64,000 nucleotides of DNA. It comes from Variimorphobacter saccharofermentans. GTDB taxonomy: Bacteria; Bacillota; Clostridia; Lachnospirales; Lachnospiraceae. The stretch is taken from contig NZ_JACEGA010000001.1 in assembly GCF_014174405.1 (NCBI RefSeq), forward strand, positions 2,571,001 to 2,635,000, in the 5' to 3' direction. The notes below the pieces were generated by a model. That model ran no database searches. It saw only the letters and a program-made list of their open reading frames with translations, and was not told the origin of the DNA. The translations under genes were made by a program, and so were the position numbers. Shown in pieces: positions 27,269 through 35,702 of the stretch (the stretch's first letter is position 1; the number at the start of each line of letters is the position of its first letter).

Positions 27269-28385
27269 CTATATGCTGCTCCTCCGTTTAGGAAAAATTC
27301 TTCGAACAATGATTGCTATCACTAAAGCAATCAGGGCATAACTAATCCAATCCACATTTCTTGTAAAAAATGTAAATAGACAGTAATCTGGTATGTTATA
27401 TAGCCATCTGAAGAGATAGTCGGTATACATAACTCCATACCAACTCATCAGAAAGAAAAAAAACAAGCAGGCTTGCCACAATAAGCTTTATCGTTTGCTT
27501 TTTGCCTTTCACAAGGCTCCTTCTCCTGTTTATGACATCTGGAACGAATGTATATAACAGGAATGCTGCAATTACTATAATAATCATCCATATAGCATTA
27601 ATCACTATATTCATAGTATTCATAACCGATTTTTCTTCTACTTCATATCCTGTTGCTTCTTTACTCCACAATCGCATTGCTTCATTGGTAAGATAAAAAC
27701 CTTTATCAGAATTGCATAGGAACACGAAACCATTACCACTTACGGGTTCCAATGCAATCTGAGCATTCCAGCCGGTAAGTGTACCATTATGCTCATAAAC
27801 AACTTTGCCATTATCTAGCTTATGAGGAATAATTCCAAGAGCATAAGTGCCATAAGTTGATTCTGTGTTTTGCTGTTCCGTGAACATTTCATAATTACCG
27901 GCTCTATAATAGTCAATAAGTCCAATAACAAAGCCGGCCATATCTGATGATGTTGCCGATACTCCTCCTGCTCCCGTCATCACCACCGGTACAATATCAA
28001 CCGGTGTCCCTACACCGGCATATGGTGTGGCTAGGAAGACATCTCCTTCACTCTTATTATAATAACCGGCACTTTTCATGTTCAAAGCCGGGAAAATATG
28101 TCGGCACATATAATCCTCATACTTTTCACCCGTCACATTCTCAATAACCAGCTGCAATATACCATAACCGCTGAAACTTGAGTATTCAAATGCGGTACCC
28201 GGTTCTCTTTTTAAAGTAATATTCTTTTGCACCATGGCCTCAGCAACAGATGGAAGCGGTTCGGAATAACCATATTCCGAGCTGTCAGTTACCCCTGCGG
28301 TGTGAGCAAGCAAAGTTCGAATTGTTACTTTATGCCAATCGAACTCAGTTTCCGGGAACCTCCAATTTTGTATATATTGTTCCAT
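27269..28385 (-). pseudogene. Serine beta-lactamase-like hydrolase, N-terminally truncated and frameshifted
   Basis: From 28385 the frame encodes the middle and C-terminal part of a class C beta-lactamase/penicillin-binding hydrolase: TIRTLLAHTAGVTD, the YSS/YGILQLVIENVTG region with the Tyr-containing motif, and HNGTLTGWNAQIALEP near the usual K/H-x-G site, then a membrane tail. The N-terminal ~110 residues with the catalytic SxxK are absent. At a run of eight T's (near 27458, - strand) the frame changes: the tail continues in another frame from 27481 as MSWYGVMYTDYLFRWLYNI to 27269. Both faults indicate a dead gene; the T8 shift could be a sequencing error. Confidence 0.8.
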
Positions 28386-29185
28386 TCCATAGCTTTCTTT
28401 GTGGTGCCTGATTTGTTAAGTTCAGCCATACCGATTGCCGGCATCACTATATAACCGGTATCCTCTTGCAATGTTCCATACAGAATATAGCAATCTTCGA
28501 AACGATAAAGATCTTTAATATAGTTTTCTTTTATTACATTCACTAATTCCTGTGCGTGGTCTTTAAACCATAGTGGTTTATAATCAGAAGGCGTATATTC
28601 GTTGTCCTTCCATGACAGGTACACATGACCGTCATCTAACTTTTCTACCATCTTACACATGTATTCATATAACGTCTCATCCGTCGTTTTCTCATTTACC
28701 TGAGGAGCATATTTATTATATTCTTCGTCGAAATCCACTCCATATAAATCAGCAAATGCATAATTTTCTTTATACAATTCATAATACATACGAAATTTAC
28801 CGGCCTGGTCCCCTTTTATAACCTTATGTAGCTTTTGAAAATAATCCTTTGCCTGTTTATCAGCGGAGTATACATATCTGGCTCCATTATCATTTAGCTT
28901 TAACGAGTTATTACTTGTATTCAACGTATACTTACCGAGACCACTATATAACGTTCCATTTATAATCACTCCATCGTAATTACTCATTCTGGTATAGGAA
29001 TTCTCTGTTACAATGTAGGTTTTCACTATCCCCTGCCGAGCATCTATGCATATGCCATATGCCTCCAGCTTCCATATACCATTAAATCGAGTTGCCATAA
29101 CCATTAATGTCACTATGGTTATTAATAGAATTCCAATGCATATGCTAATACCAATTCCTACTCTCTTAATCCACTTCATCATCAT
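28325..29185 (-). pseudogene. S41-type peptidase, N-terminal fragment joined to beta-lactamase remnant
   Basis: A good ribosome binding site (GGAGAATAA-ATG) and a signal-anchor helix (residues ~8-32, IGISICIGILLITIVTLMVM) open a protein whose residues 120-270 look like the N-terminal and PDZ-preceding part of tricorn/S41 (C-terminal processing) peptidases: DEEYNKYAPQVNEKTTDETL and MVEKLDDGHVYLSWKD. Coding similarity stops near GYIVMPAIGMAEL, and the frame then runs into sequence belonging, in another frame, to the beta-lactamase-like gene. The catalytic Ser/Lys half is missing. A deletion has fused two adjacent extracytoplasmic hydrolase genes. Confidence 0.75.
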
Positions 29186-29288
29186 TTATTCTCCGTTTTT
29201 GCTTAAGGTTTAATCATATGCATTATAACGATTATATCTACAAATATTCTTCAACCACACAATCAGCATATTTCAACCTATGATTACC

Positions 29289-30008
29289 CTAATGATACTC
29301 AGGGAATGCATCAGCACCAATTTGTCTTCTCTCTTTTCTTACTAAAAACAATCGGTTCAAACCTTCCTGCCACGGATACTCGAATTCCAGTATCCGTTCG
29401 ACCCTTCCGAGATGATGAACATAATCAATCCAATAAAGTAGCGACTCCTGTCTCAGACGCAACACTCCATTTTCCACATACATATGCATTCCGATTTCCT
29501 TGTAATTTAATTCATTAATCTCTTCGCTGGAATAAAACGGGTTTACCTTAATAAACCAGTAGCCATGATCTTTCAGAATCCTATTTAGTTCTTTTACAGT
29601 TTCGTTCGATATTTTTTCCGGCATCACATCCAGAACATTAGAGAGAATAATCCCATCAAATTCTCCATCTTGAAATTCTGATAAGGTATCAATGTTACCT
29701 ACCATAAATCTATAGTTATGATAATTACTTAATTTTGCTGTCTGATTAGCAAAGGAAATACCGGTCTCGGATTCATCAATTCCTACGCCACAATGATCAG
29801 GGTAATACTGAGCATACTGGAATAGAATATCTCCTGTTCCGCATCCAAAATCACATACCCGCTTGGTTTTTTCTCCAAAAATGCCTAAACAGGCATCAAA
29901 GGTCGGTTCCACCGTTAGTGTAAGCCTTCTTAAGTCTACCGGTATACACTCATTATATTGCTGGTTCCAAAAAGCCTTCTCGTTATCATATTCCTTCACA
30001 TTTATCAT
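29289..30008 (-). CDS. Class I SAM-dependent methyltransferase
   Basis: 239 residues; the core Rossmann-like domain (about 45-150) has motif I VCDFGCGTGDILFQYA, motif II acidic GVGIDESETGI, the FMVGNIDTL loop and FDGIILSNVLDVMPE (motif IV/post). A C-terminal ~80-residue part contributes substrate binding. The substrate is unknown. It follows the sugar epimerase gene by 54 bp on the same strand, so the pair could modify a sugar or surface glycan. A GTG three codons in (29999) has better spacing from GGAAG than the ATG at 30008. Confidence 0.85.
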   Translation of the reverse strand: MINVKEYDNEKAFWNQQYNECIPVDLRRLTLTVEPTFDACLGIFGEKTKRVCDFGCGTGDILFQYAQYYPDHCGVGIDESETGISFANQTAKLSNYHNYRFMVGNIDTLSEFQDGEFDGIILSNVLDVMPEKISNETVKELNRILKDHGYWFIKVNPFYSSEEINELNYKEIGMHMYVENGVLRLRQESLLYWIDYVHHLGRVERILEFEYPWQEGLNRLFLVRKERRQIGADAFPEYH

Positions 30009-30062
30009 CTTCCTTCAATAACTAAGAGCTTCTGTATGCTAGTGATGCATAGCACGACTCTC

Positions 30063-30587
30063 TTATATATACGGTGCATTTCTATCATAATCAGATAGAA
30101 TTATATTCTTCAAAGGCAATCTTAACCCAATCCCAGGATCTTTATAGTTAATCTGCTTTGCACAATCTTCTATAAAATATTCATCAATTGCAAACTGTTG
30201 AATGGTATTGTCCTCCATAGATAAAAATGCATGCCCAAATCCGTCAGGTATATACACTGCTTTCGCATTATCAGCACACAATTCAATAACCTTCCATTGT
30301 TTATAGGTTTTTGATTCAGGACGTAAATCCACAATGTAGTCCAGCCCTTTTCCCTGGATAACACTCACCAGCTTTGCTTGAGGGTAATCAGAGGTTTGAT
30401 AATGTATACCAAAAAAAATCCCCTTTGTCGGCATTGTATATACACGATATTCCTTCACTTTAAAATCAATGCCTATTTCGGACAAATCCTTCTCATGATA
30501 CGTTACAGACATAATTCCTCTTCTATCCTCTCTACGTGATAGTTCCAATATCTTAACTTCTTCAAAAATGCTATCAATAATCATCAT
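30063..30587 (-). CDS. dTDP-4-dehydrorhamnose 3,5-epimerase-like protein (RmlC family)
   Basis: 174 residues from the ATG at 30587 (AGGTGAAATGT-ATG), a single cupin of the RmlC type: DRRGIMSVTYHEKDLSEIGI, GIHYQTSDYPQAKLVSVIQGK (with the catalytic-site His in GIHYQ), LDYIVDLRPESKTYKQW, and AVYIPDGFGHAFLSMED with the second conserved His. The canonical RGLH motif is GIHY here. The family converts nucleotide-linked 4-keto sugars. The other rhamnose genes (rmlA, B, D) are not in the window, and the next gene is a methyltransferase, so it may act on a different deoxysugar. Confidence 0.82.
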   Translation of the reverse strand: MMIIDSIFEEVKILELSRREDRRGIMSVTYHEKDLSEIGIDFKVKEYRVYTMPTKGIFFGIHYQTSDYPQAKLVSVIQGKGLDYIVDLRPESKTYKQWKVIELCADNAKAVYIPDGFGHAFLSMEDNTIQQFAIDEYFIEDCAKQINYKDPGIGLRLPLKNIILSDYDRNAPYI

Positions 30588-30940
30588 ACATTTCACCTAC
30601 TCTTCGCCCGAAAACTTCTGATTTTACGCTAAAAGCAATAGTTTCATACAATTCTCTTTCCTACCATGTATTTACTGTTTTTACTTTCCTATTATACTAT
30701 TATTTACTATTGATGCAAACAGCATTTACATAAAGTATAAATTTATAACCTCAATATCAACAGCTATAGCAATTGTCAGGCTTATATTATCTCCAGTTAT
30801 TATACTTCTGAAATATGGATCTAATATTTCTAGTGAGTAGAATTATTTACTATCAGGAAGCAAAATATAAAGTAAATCTTATCATCCTTCAAATCTCGTG
30901 CCTTGTGAATCATAAGCAATCCAAAAGAACGTGCGTAGAA
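30588..30940. other. Intergenic region without recognisable genes
   Basis: An AT-rich stretch upstream of the epimerase gene. No frame with a ribosome binding site or protein-like composition was found. It presumably contains the epimerase promoter on the - strand. Confidence 0.5.
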
Positions 30941-30978
30941 AAACCATCAACTTTCAATTATTATTGAAGGTTGATGGC
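30941..30978 (-). terminator. Intrinsic terminator after the OsmC gene
   Basis: ACCATCAACTTTCAAT (30943-30958) and ATTGAAGGTTGATGG (30963-30977) form a stem with one mismatch; on the - strand the stem is followed by TTTTTC. It lies ~56 bp after the OsmC stop. Confidence 0.8.
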
Positions 30979-31033
30979 TAATGGAAGGAAATATTATATA
31001 TCGCTAGATATATAATATAGAAAAAAATAAAAA

Positions 31034-31459
31034 TTATTCACTTATTTCAATATTAACGTCAACATCTACGTTCCCTTTAATCATAGACCATACTGGGCAC
31101 ATCTTTTCTTCCGCAACTTTTAGTACTTCAAGAGCCTCTGCTTTTGACAACTCTTTCGACTTGAAATTCAGGTTTAATAAAATGTGTTGAAGAGCCTTGG
31201 GATGTTCATCACGCACAGTACCTTCTACTTCCACAGCAACACCATCTACCTTTTTCTTTAACCTATATCGTAGTAGGGATAAAAGTGTTGAACTTACGCA
31301 AGAGCCGAAGCTTGCCATAAAGAGTTCCAGTGAAGTATAGCCATGACCAGATCCGATAGGCGGAAAATAGTCAACTATTATCTCCGGGTTATCACGAGCC
31401 GTGGCACTAAACATTGTCTTTTCATCAATTGTTTGTAGTTTTACAGTTAAAGAATCCAT
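31034..31459 (-). CDS. OsmC/Ohr-family protein
   Basis: 141 residues from the ATG at 31459 (AAAGGATTGATATT-ATG). OsmC fold elements: GYTSLELFMASFGSCVSSTL with the first conserved Cys, and a second Cys in AEEKMCPVWSMIKG, the redox pair that reduces organic hydroperoxides via a Cys-Cys mechanism. The family is cytosolic and dimeric. The TetR-like gene just upstream is its probable regulator, and that gene is broken, so expression here may be derepressed. Confidence 0.88.
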   Translation of the reverse strand: MDSLTVKLQTIDEKTMFSATARDNPEIIVDYFPPIGSGHGYTSLELFMASFGSCVSSTLLSLLRYRLKKKVDGVAVEVEGTVRDEHPKALQHILLNLNFKSKELSKAEALEVLKVAEEKMCPVWSMIKGNVDVDVNIEISE

Positions 31460-31472
31460 AATATCAATCCTT

Positions 31473-32002
31473 TCATTTGTTTTTATTTGAATATGTTGCC
31501 ACATCAAATATCATATTAATTTCTTCTCTAATTTCGTTGTCTGGAATATCTTCCTCTAATAACACAATACGTTGTATCATCTCCGTAATAGAACGTGCAA
31601 TAAACTTTGCCCACTGTACGGAACCAACAATAGAAGCATACTCCTCCCAAGCTTTATGGTAGGCTCTCTGTTCCCATTCCATAAGCTTTTTTCTGCACTC
31701 TTCACAACCTTCACATCTCAGCCATGTTTTCATGGCAAGACGATAAATAATCCTTTCGTCTTCTGTTAAATGCTTTTTTTGAATGACCTTATGAATATTG
31801 TATTCTATATATGAAACGTCCTTAGGAAGCTGTGTCCATAACCGTGCGACCAAATCTTCAAAAGCCACACGTACTACCTCATCGAATAGCTTTTCTTTGT
31901 TTTCATAATAATAGTAATTTCTCCCGTTTTGAGATGGCCTCCATTAGGAGTACTGCTTATCCTTATTAATTCAGACTCTGCTTTCTTAACTACTTCATTC
32001 AT
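31473..32002 (-). pseudogene. TetR-family regulator with deletion in the DNA-binding domain
   Basis: ATG at 32002, preceded by GGGAGGGAGAATTAA, opens MNEVVKKAESELIRI; after ~27 codons the frame departs from the family and stops at TAG near 31882. In another frame the typical end of the TetR DNA-binding domain appears (NYYYYENKEKLFDEVV) and runs without stops through the C-terminal ligand domain to 31473 (TWLRCEGCEECRKK, YHKAWEEYASIVGS). The helix-turn-helix core (~20-25 residues) has been deleted with a frame change. It starts 14 bp upstream of the osmC start and would have been its regulator. Confidence 0.75.
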
Positions 32003-32150
32003 TTAATTCTCCCTCCCTGGAATATACATATACTATGAAACCGTTTTAAGCTATATTTTTATACTTAATATCTCATCAATATACTTTAATATATGGCTTT
32101 ATATTTACTTGCTCTGTATTAGCTACATACCAATCATATGATTCCTTACA

Positions 32151-33569
32151 TCATCTTTCAAACTTTTTCAGTAGAGACATTTTTATTTTCTCGTATTTAC
32201 CGGAATACGGGTGCTCTCGCAATGGTAAATTAAAATGCTTTTTCCCTTTTAGGACCGTGGTCGGGTGTGTAAACTCCCTGAAGCCCCACACGCCATGGTA
32301 TGCACCCATTCCGGAGTGTCCAACTCCATTAAACGGTACACCTTTTACCATCATGTGAATGCAAACCTCATTGATACATCCACCGCCATATTGCATCGAC
32401 GACATAATCTTCTTTGCCCATCTCATATCACTGGTGAAAACATACATAGCAAGAGGATGTTCTCTGTCGGCAATGATCTCCATCAAGCTGTCAATTTCAT
32501 CATCCTTGAAGGGTACAATCGGCAGTAGCGGACAGAACAGCTCATGATTAACAATATCCTCGTCGTTTGTAACAGGATATATCATTGTCGGAGCGAAGCG
32601 TCTTGTTTCTCTGTTACCGGTTCCTCCGAAGATGATCCTGTCTTTATATTCATCCGCAAGTTTCTGGCATTTGTCATATGCAAAATCGTTAATAAGCTTA
32701 GGATATTCTTCATTTTCTTCGGGCTTCTCACCGATTTGCCTGATAAATTCCTTCTTTAATGCCTCGTTAAAGGAATCCGCTATCTCGTCGGCTACTGCAA
32801 TCTGATTGATATTGATACATATTTGACCTGCATTACAAAGCTTGAAAAAAGCAATTTTACGTGCGGCATCCGTTATGTCAGCATCTTTTCTGACAATACA
32901 CCAGTTACCATTTTCGCCACCAAGCTCCAGTGCTACTGATGTTAGATTCTTAGCCGCTTCTGCAAGTACATGCTTTCCAATTGCAGGGGAGCCTGTATAG
33001 AATATTTTATCATATCGTTGAGCCAGGCACATATCAGCCACATCGTGACCACCGTCTATTACAGTTATATAACTCTCGGGGAATGTGTCTGCAATCAGTT
33101 TCTGCAAGGCTTTGGTACTTGCCGCTGATTTAGAGCTCGTCTTAATCACAGCCGTATTCCCTCCTGCAATACTTGCCGCAAGTACTCCCAGTGTCAGAAG
33201 AACCGGAAAATTAAATGGGCTGATAATCAGAGAAACACCATATGGCATTTTGTATACCGTGGTACACATACTCGGAAAACATAAAAGTCCGCTATAATGC
33301 TTTTCGGGTCTTGCCCATTTTTTCAATCCGTGTATTGATTCATTAATCTCAACGATTACAGGACCAATATCACATATATACGCTTCTGTTTTACTACGCC
33401 CGAGATCTTCATACAAGGCTTTTTCAAGTTCTTCCTCACGTGCAATGACAGCCGCCTTCAATTTTTTCAGCTGCTGTAACCTCCATTTCACATCAAGGGT
33501 GACCCCGGAACGAAAAAAGCTTCTCTGGGTTGCCACTATTTTCTGTATAATTTCATGTGTATAAGTCAT
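32151..33569 (-). CDS. Aldehyde dehydrogenase (NAD(P)+)
   Basis: 472 residues of the class-3-like ALDH family. Recognisable are SPFNFPVLLTLGVLAASIAGGN (cofactor loop), the FTGSPAIGKHV Rossmann segment, ELGGENGNW (general-base Glu) and KLCNAGQICININQIA with the catalytic Cys after GQI. The C-terminal VPFNGVGHSGMGAYHG motif matches fatty-aldehyde/CoA-independent ALDHs. It oxidises an aldehyde to an acid; the substrate is not specified. The ATG at 33569 is preferred to an upstream GTG that lies inside the AAAGGTG ribosome binding site. Confidence 0.93.
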   Translation of the reverse strand: MTYTHEIIQKIVATQRSFFRSGVTLDVKWRLQQLKKLKAAVIAREEELEKALYEDLGRSKTEAYICDIGPVIVEINESIHGLKKWARPEKHYSGLLCFPSMCTTVYKMPYGVSLIISPFNFPVLLTLGVLAASIAGGNTAVIKTSSKSAASTKALQKLIADTFPESYITVIDGGHDVADMCLAQRYDKIFYTGSPAIGKHVLAEAAKNLTSVALELGGENGNWCIVRKDADITDAARKIAFFKLCNAGQICININQIAVADEIADSFNEALKKEFIRQIGEKPEENEEYPKLINDFAYDKCQKLADEYKDRIIFGGTGNRETRRFAPTMIYPVTNDEDIVNHELFCPLLPIVPFKDDEIDSLMEIIADREHPLAMYVFTSDMRWAKKIMSSMQYGGGCINEVCIHMMVKGVPFNGVGHSGMGAYHGVWGFREFTHPTTVLKGKKHFNLPLREHPYSGKYEKIKMSLLKKFER

Positions 33570-33637
33570 AACTATAGTCACACCTTTCTAATCTTACCAA
33601 TATAATCACATAATTACCGAGCGCTTAACGATAATCT

Positions 33638-33709
33638 CTACCCCATTAGTTCTTCCTGAGTCATTCCATTCTCTTTCCGTAACTCCACAATATTCTCAGA
33701 CAGCTTCAT
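33638..33709 (-). pseudogene. XRE-family regulator stub (23 codons)
   Basis: ATG at 33709 has a very good ribosome binding site (GAGGTGATACATA) and encodes MKLSENIVELRKENGMTQEE then LMG and TAG. This is the first helix pair of a classical Cro/CI-type helix-turn-helix; the recognition helix and the rest are gone. It lies 68 bp upstream of the aldehyde dehydrogenase start, which may have been brought there by the deletion. Confidence 0.65.
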
Positions 33710-33810
33710 TATGTATCACCTCTTTTTATTTTAATCATAGACAATCCATCTGATTATTTCCACCAATTTCTAAGTGCTTTTATGCAACTTCCAGGTGCCT
33801 TTCATATAAA

Positions 33811-33852
33811 TATACCCTCGATATGTATTCATAAACACACATCGAGGGATAC
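33811..33852 (-). terminator. Intrinsic terminator after the DUF1275 gene
   Basis: TACCCTCGAT (33813-33822) pairs with ATCGAGGGATA (33841-33851), with a T-rich tail TATATTTATAT on the - strand just after the gene's stop. Confidence 0.7.
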
Positions 33853-33866
33853 TTTCTGTCGATTTT

Positions 33867-34616
33867 CTATACATTGGAATGCTTAACATAGTATTTTCTC
33901 TTTACATAATCAAAAGAGGAAGTCACTGGCACTGTTTCATCCTTGATAAATGTAATTACCAAAGCTGGCACTGCATAAATAAAACCAAAAAGAGAGGCAT
34001 ATATGCCAAAGAACTTTACAGCATAGTAACTAACAACTATATTTATGTGAAACCAGAATAATGTATTGATGTAATACAGTGCTGTGTTCCGTTGTTTTTT
34101 GTCCTTACTAATGATATATTCGTTTAAGGCAAGCAACATCTGTCGGAGATTGTTTGTGGAGAATACAGTGGAACTGTTATACCCCCTTACCCCGTGAAAT
34201 ACACTCCATTGGGTAGAAAGCATGAAGAAAATAGGAAGTATACCTACCACCTTATTTACCTGTTGTGGTATTATAGTCAGAACCAGAAAGCCTGCCATAT
34301 TAATAAATATGCTGTAGCGCTGCAGATTTATTTTGGTTTTTTTCGAAAGAAGGACTACAAGCTCCATTCCTAAAATATATAAGAAAAATCCTATACTCCT
34401 AATTAGAAGCTCCGTCTTGTTGTTACCCACAATATCTAGGACAATATCGATCATGTTAATCGTCTGTGCAGAACCTAAATTTCCTCTGAAAAGTACAGCA
34501 TAACCACCCATAAAACCACCTATGCTACACATTATGCTATGTAATATTAAGTCCCTGTTCTTCTTCATAGAAGGACGAATACTTTTCATGTCCCTGTTCT
34601 TTGCTAAGCCATTCAC
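33867..34616 (-). CDS. DUF1275 (YoaK-type) membrane protein
   Basis: 249 residues and about six membrane helices. GGFMGGYAVLFRGNLGSAQTINMID and the half-way equivalent VRGYNSSTVFSTNNLRQ correspond to the repeated signature of DUF1275 proteins. Their biochemical role is unknown. It starts with GTG (34616) behind AAGAGGCAGTAAT. It lies 45 bp downstream of the flavodoxin-like gene and may be in the same operon as that gene and the Cys-rich peptide. Confidence 0.8.
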   Translation of the reverse strand: MNGLAKNRDMKSIRPSMKKNRDLILHSIMCSIGGFMGGYAVLFRGNLGSAQTINMIDIVLDIVGNNKTELLIRSIGFFLYILGMELVVLLSKKTKINLQRYSIFINMAGFLVLTIIPQQVNKVVGILPIFFMLSTQWSVFHGVRGYNSSTVFSTNNLRQMLLALNEYIISKDKKQRNTALYYINTLFWFHINIVVSYYAVKFFGIYASLFGFIYAVPALVITFIKDETVPVTSSFDYVKRKYYVKHSNV

Positions 34617-34661
34617 ATTACTGCCTCTTTTCTACTGACGTATATAAACAATAAGCATACT

Positions 34662-35339
34662 CTATACTATATCTGACATTTCCCTAATCCCCTCAATAAT
34701 CAAAGGCTTTATTCTTTCTTCAATCATCGCCCAATCTTGTATAATCTCAGGGAAAATAGAGTTCTCCGACTTCTTTATGCAGGTGTCATCCTTTAAGCCA
34801 AAGGCTACCCCGTTCTGATATTCACTATTAGGTTGTACTATATGAAAAGAAAGTGCTTTCAAAGTATTTGCTATCGGAGTAACAAGATTATCATGATAAT
34901 ACTTTATATTAGCTTCATTGTCAACCATTCCACCGTGGCCAATAATACCAACTCTCATATTATTAAATGGGGATTGATAACCTGGATCATTTATCCAACC
35001 TGCATATGTAATTTCATTCACTTTTTCAAATATCATCAGTAGTTTTGATGGAATCGGCGAATAATGAGGTACAACTAGATACATACCCTGTACAGTCATT
35101 AATGCTTTCAGTAGTGTGTTGAATTCCTCATCATAAATGCATAATCCATTGGAATAACATGCCCCACATAGTATACATGGTTTAATGTTATAATCCTTCA
35201 AAGCAATTATTTCTACCTCAATATCCTCTTTTGCTTCCTTAAGAATAATATCCTTAATCATATTACAGACTCTAACAGAAGTACTCTTTTCCTCAGCCAA
35301 ATTAGTATTTGATGCTGAAATACATGCGATTTTCACCTT
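34662..35339 (-). CDS. Flavodoxin-fold NADPH-dependent FMN reductase-like protein
   Basis: 225 residues from the GTG at 35339 (AGGGGGAGAACTAAG-GTG). It opens with VKIACISASNTN, the FMN phosphate-binding loop of the WrbA/iron-sulfur flavoprotein group, followed by the CILCGACYSNGLC cluster-like motif (three Cys) and VVPHYSPIPSKLLMIFEKVNE at the isoalloxazine-binding loop. It probably reduces a quinone, nitro compound or Fe-S partner with FMN. A Cys-rich peptide is encoded directly upstream. Confidence 0.8.
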   Translation of the reverse strand, partial: KVKIACISASNTNLAEEKSTSVRVCNMIKDIILKEAKEDIEVEIIALKDYNIKPCILCGACYSNGLCIYDEEFNTLLKALMTVQGMYLVVPHYSPIPSKLLMIFEKVNEITYAGWINDPGYQSPFNNMRVGIIGHGGMVDNEANIKYYHDNLVTPIANTLKALSFHIVQPNSEYQNGVAFGLKDDTCIKKSENSIFPEIIQDWAMIEERIKPLIIEGIREMSDIV

Positions 35340-35399
35340 AGTTCTCCCCCTATTATATAAGCATCGTAAGTCCATCTTGCATATCCATATCTTTCTAAG

Positions 35400-35528
35400 C
35401 TACTTTTTCCCTCTTTCGCAAGCAACTGGTCTCTGACGTTTGGACTGCTCATGATGTTTTCTACATTCGTCACATTTTCCATGACGTTCGCATTTTTTCT
35501 TCTTACAAGGACAATTCGAATTTAGCAT
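35400..35528 (-). CDS. Small Cys-rich protein, 42 residues
   Basis: ATG at 35528 sits 6-7 bases after GAGGGAGGGGG, and the frame ends at TAG 35400. The product starts MLNSNCPCKKKKCERHGKCD and holds six Cys and four His (CPC, C-x5-C-x2-C, HH), a pattern suited to metal or Fe-S binding. It is encoded 60 bp upstream of the flavodoxin-like gene on the same strand. The insertion sequence at 35552 ends only 23 bp before this start, so the native promoter has been separated from the gene. Confidence 0.7.
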   Translation of the reverse strand: MLNSNCPCKKKKCERHGKCDECRKHHEQSKRQRPVACERGKK

Positions 35529-35587
35529 AAAATATCCCCCTCCCTCATATTGTTAGTGTAAAGTATTTTACACTGATTTTTTATAAG

Positions 35588-35702
35588 AACCCTTTATTTT
35601 TCAAGGGTTACAGAGCTTTTTAAAATAAAAAAACAATGACCCCCTATTTTCAGTTATAATTGAAGTTACCACACAACAAAATACTGAAGAAAGGTCATTG
35701 TT
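35588..35702 (+). promoter_or_regulatory. Transposase leader: terminator-like hairpin and RBS-sequestering inverted repeat
   Basis: AACCCTT/AAGGGTT (35588-35609) forms a hairpin followed by a T-rich stretch. AACAATGACC (35632-35641) is perfectly complementary to GGTCATTGTT (35693-35702), which covers the end of the ribosome binding site (GAAGAAAGG) and abuts the ATG at 35703. A TATAAT at 35655-35660 lies between the two arms, so only transcripts from outside the element would contain both arms. Confidence 0.6.
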
